Source of the DNA: Halichondria panicea
Lineage: Eukaryota; Porifera; Demospongiae; Suberitida; Halichondriidae
Assembly (NCBI RefSeq): GCF_963675165.1
Contig: NC_087378.1
Location: 2,527,525 to 2,591,524, forward strand
Length of the DNA stretch: 64,000 nucleotides
Direction of reading: 5' to 3'
The notes under the pieces were generated by a model. That model ran no database searches. It was not told the origin of the DNA and was given only the letters and a program-made list of their open reading frames with translations. Below are positions 61,239 to 64,000 of this stretch, one piece after another (the stretch's first letter is position 1; every line of letters starts with the position of its first letter). Position numbers and translations under genes: made by a program.

Positions 61239-61407
61239 GCTTTTTTGGTAGTATTATTATTATTCAAACAGAAGTTTTCTACAGTTTGTAGTTTTGATCG
61301 TGTTGTGTTTAAACTTGTGCATGTGTCATGCATTTTTAATGATGTAATGTACAAGTAAAAAAATAATAGTTATAATATACAATGTCATTTATGGAACAAC
61401 AATTAAT

Positions 61408-62471
61408 CTATTCACTGTCTATTAAGGTAGTCATGGCCGCCTTGAAGTCTCTCAACACCTTAGCCTCATCTTGAGTGGGTATTTCTTGGTCCCGCAAAAC
61501 AGTAGCAATAGCCACTGCACTCTGTTTCACACCATTCACTGTAGCTAGGCCACTGAGCAGCGTGGCCACATTAAACTGGTCACTCAGGTAGCCCTCCTCG
61601 GTGGTGACAGGCTGCACTGTGTCCAGGTAGTGGATTATCTCCACATTCTCAGGGGCAGGGGTCTCTCCTTCCCACAACCCGTCTGTTACCTGCATGCAAG
61701 TGTTGAACTATTAAAGTAGGCATGCACAATTCACTTATTCCATGGCATGTATATACATTGCCAGTGTATAGTTGTCACCCCTTAATTACCAGGCTGCTAC
61801 AATGCAAGCTGCACAGAGCTTACCACAGTGGTAGAACAAGGCATCCACAACTGTCTCTCAGGAGTCCATTCCCATTTTTGCTCTTTATCACACCAGCGAT
61901 ACCTATAAAAGATACAAAGCATGAACATTTGCTTGCCAACTGTCATGTATCACTTACCATAAAGGTGTAGCTTGGTTTGCATAGAAGACATAGATGTTAT
62001 TTTTGTCACTCCTCCCCTCCGATCCATCCTCCAACCCATTCAAAAATGTCTTGATGTTATCTCCATCTAGATAATGAGACATTCTATACAAGTCACAATT
62101 AAAGAAAAGTCACCTTTGATAGTTCTCGAGCTGAAAAACGCATTCTTCAAATGCATCTGGATGAGCATAGCTGCAGGAGAGAGCTCATCTTTTGGCACAG
62201 GCTCAGAGCACAACTGCTTGAGTTGACTCAACAGCGAACAAATCTTTGCAGAGTCTTTTTCACTCTTCGATGCTTGGTTATTCAGTGATTTCAGCAACTT
62301 TCGGATCTCCTTGCTGCAGTTGCATACGGGTATACTATAAAATATACTTTTTTATATCAGGGTCTGGGACACTTACTATTGTTTTGGAGGAGGTTTCACT
62401 TCAGTTTCAACTTTCCTTTTCTTAGTTTCAGGAGGGCCTTCACTGGGTGCAAAACTCTCACTTTCAGCCAT
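61408..62471 (-). CDS. Uncharacterised, probably nuclear protein (254 aa)
   Basis: Five exons (high to low): 62471-62377, 62313-62114, 62066-61958, 61902-61824, 61689-61408; 765 nt, 254 aa, in phase throughout. I do not recognise the family. The N-terminus (MAESESFAPSEGPPETKKRKVE) is acidic and carries a TKKRKV motif like the SV40 nuclear-localisation signal. Residues about 32-100 are helical (KEIRKLLKSLNNQ, ICSLLSQLKQL, LSPAAMLIQMHLKNAFFSS). The middle is tryptophan-rich with paired W residues (LWYRWCDKEQKWEWTPERQLW), and the C-terminal 90 residues are helical. Regular introns and a good start codon argue for a real gene. It converges on the death-patatin gene (169 bases between stops) and diverges from NRBP (237 bases between starts). 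Confidence 0.78.
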
Positions 62472-62708
62472 TCTAAACCACTAACACTGGCTACAAGCAA
62501 GCAAACAAACTAAAACTAGATGATAGTGATAATTCATGGCTGAGGTTTTGCAGTTTTATGGTCTAGTACCGTATGGGGGGGGAAAACCCCGGGATTCCCC
62601 TGAAGACGCTTTCCCGATTACAGGTGCAGGAGCACTTTGACCTAAGGTCAAAGTTCTATCAGAAAGAAGAATATACAATTAATTACAAAGAGCTAGAGAA
62701 CAAGCAAG
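62472..62708. promoter_or_regulatory. Divergent promoter with kappaB-type motif (unknown gene / NRBP)
   Basis: 237 bases between two start codons. At 62579-62600 lies ggggaaaacccc followed directly by gggattcccc. The latter (62591-62600) fits the NF-kappaB consensus GGGRNNYYCC exactly, and the former is a near-palindromic half-related site. It is a GC-rich island in AT-rich surroundings. Binding is inference. Confidence 0.55.
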
Positions 62709-63964
62709 ATGCCAAGGAGCCCCATAACTAGTACTGCTGACTTGTCAGAGACACCCTCCGTCTCTAAAGACTCTGATAAGGAAGACACTGACGACAGTGA
62801 GGATGAGATCCTAGAAATCAGTGAGAATGGAAGATGGCAGAAAATAGATCAGCATGTGAGTACATCTATGTGTGGTTTCTGAATACATTGGTCCTCTGGT
62901 TGGTTTTGAGGTTTGGCTGGGATACTTACTTGCCACTCATCCAAAACATTCGCAGGTGACCAGAGATGTTCCTGGCATTGATGCGGCTTTTCTGGCCATT
63001 GATACTGACGATGCTGTAGAGTTTGTATGGAATGAAGTGCGCTACTCTAACAGGAAGGTAGTCAAAGAGAGCAAGGTAAGGGCCGGGGTGTGGTATAAAT
63101 TAGTCAGAGCTTCCTAGGTGTGTGTCTCATTCTGTGTCCTTATAATTAAAAAGGCTAGGTGTAATAGTTATGCTATATTATTTTTATGCTTTCCTTAAGT
63201 AAATCCCTCAAGAAAAGAGCTCTTATTAGGGTCATATTAACAGTCTCCATAATTATGTGTCTTACAAATGTTTACCCTCAGGAACGTTTAGTGAAGATAC
63301 TAAAGAGGTTGACCGAAGTCAAGCACAACAATATCGTGAATTTTATTGACTTTTGGCATGACCGTGTCAATAACCAAGACAGAGTGAGTACCGTACACAT
63401 CATGGCACATACCAGCTACACACTCACATATTCATACTGGTGTGCTTTGATACACAATGGATGTCTTGTCTTAATCAGCTTGTTATCATTCTCTATGACA
63501 AACGTTACCACCCACTTCGCGCACATGCACACACACAGCTTGTGTTCATCACCGAGTACATGACGTCTGGCTCTCTCATGCAATTCCTAATGAAGGCCAA
63601 GGGTCAGGGTAGGAAGAAAACTGTCAGTAAAAAGGTGAGCTATAATTATACATGTTAGTCCCTTTATCATCAAAACACATGTACACTCGTGTAGATGTGG
63701 AGAAGATGGTGTCGACAGATCTTGTCAGCTCTAAGGTAAATGTAGTCTCGGAATGTGTGCACAGTATTTGATTTTAAACCGGCAAAGTATTTACAGAGTA
63801 ATAATTGGTAGCAAACTTGTGCACATGTGCAAGTTGTTGACCTACTTGGTGACGTACACACACATTTTCAACTAGTTATCTACACAAGCATGACATCACC
63901 CATGGCAACCTGTCTCTCGCCAGTATCTTCATTCAACACGATGGCCTGGTTAAGATCGGATCAG
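62709..63964 (+). CDS. NRBP1: NRBP pseudokinase (nuclear receptor-binding protein), 5' part
   Basis: Six exons seen: 62709-62855, 62956-63075, 63282-63383, 63539-63634, 63695-63735, 63876-63964 (198 codons); the gene continues past the window after a GTGAGC donor. An acidic N-terminus (DSDKEDTDDSEDEILEIS) is followed by GRWQK, VPGIDAAFLAIDTDDAVEFVWNEV, LVFITEYMTSGSLMQFL, MWRRWCRQILSAL and HDITHGNLSLASIFIQHDGL, diagnostic of the NRBP family. The catalytic HRD is HGN and the beta-3 lysine region reads VWNEV, so it is a pseudokinase, as in all NRBPs, which act as adaptors in ubiquitination and Rac/TGF-beta signalling. The acceptor of exon 4 is a (CA)n run. Vertebrate NRBP1 and NRBP2 are co-orthologues. 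Confidence 0.94.
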
Positions 63965-63981
63965 GTGAGCTAACACTATGA

Positions 63982-64000
63982 TACCGTATAGCAGGTTATT
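63982..64000. mobile_element. Start of another CCGTATAGCGGG-family MITE, cut by the window edge
   Basis: taccgtatagcaggttatt matches the left terminus of the family at 17 or so of 19 positions. The rest lies outside the window, in the NRBP intron. Confidence 0.5.

Overview
The window is a stretch of a compact, intron-dense animal nuclear genome, most likely a demosponge. Introns are short, and genes lie on both strands a few hundred bases apart. All the conserved genes have animal orthologues. One gene encodes the C-terminal domain of the sponge short-chain collagen C4/spongin family, which is abundant in sponges. Species assignment is inference. I built the gene models by hand from splice sites, frame continuity and family homology. 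The six complete multi-exon models on which I summed exon lengths give coding lengths divisible by three. UTR boundaries were not determined.

Layout. 1-1062 (-): one LIM-domain exon of an abLIM-like gene that runs off the left edge. 1518-2708 (+): EEF1E1/AIMP3, tail to tail with MYO9. 2997-20157 (-): a complete 37-exon class IX unconventional myosin (RA, motor with a large loop-2 insert, IQ neck, two C1 fingers, RhoGAP; 2567 aa). 21979-53863 (+): a complete 58-exon spectraplakin (MACF1/dystonin/shot family; 4033 aa) with a CH-CH actin-binding head, a long spectrin-repeat rod, EF-hands, a GAS2 domain and a basic tail with an SxIP motif. One of its introns hosts a complete secreted collagen-C4-like gene on the same strand, and others host several terminal-inverted-repeat elements, one carrying a broken RecQ-like helicase fragment. 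55127-57993 (-): EIF3H. 58197-61238 (+): a death-domain/ankyrin/patatin protein. 61408-62471 (-): an unrecognised protein with an SV40-like nuclear-localisation motif. 62709 to the right edge (+): the NRBP pseudokinase, truncated by the window.

Two cytoskeletal giants dominate. The myosin is a motor that carries Rho-inactivating activity along actin, and the spectraplakin cross-links actin and microtubules. They lie head to head about 1.8 kb apart. EIF3H/death-patatin and the unknown gene/NRBP are tight divergent pairs, only 0.2 kb apart; the second pair has a canonical kappaB-type motif between its starts.

The most unusual item is the 542-aa protein at 58197-61238. It has the PLA2G6-type patatin fold fused to an N-terminal death domain. 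The catalytic serine (GxSxG) and catalytic aspartate (DGG) positions are glycine and histidine, and the oxyanion-loop glycines are degenerate. It reads as an intact, spliced pseudo-phospholipase with a death-domain adaptor, probably a signalling scaffold.
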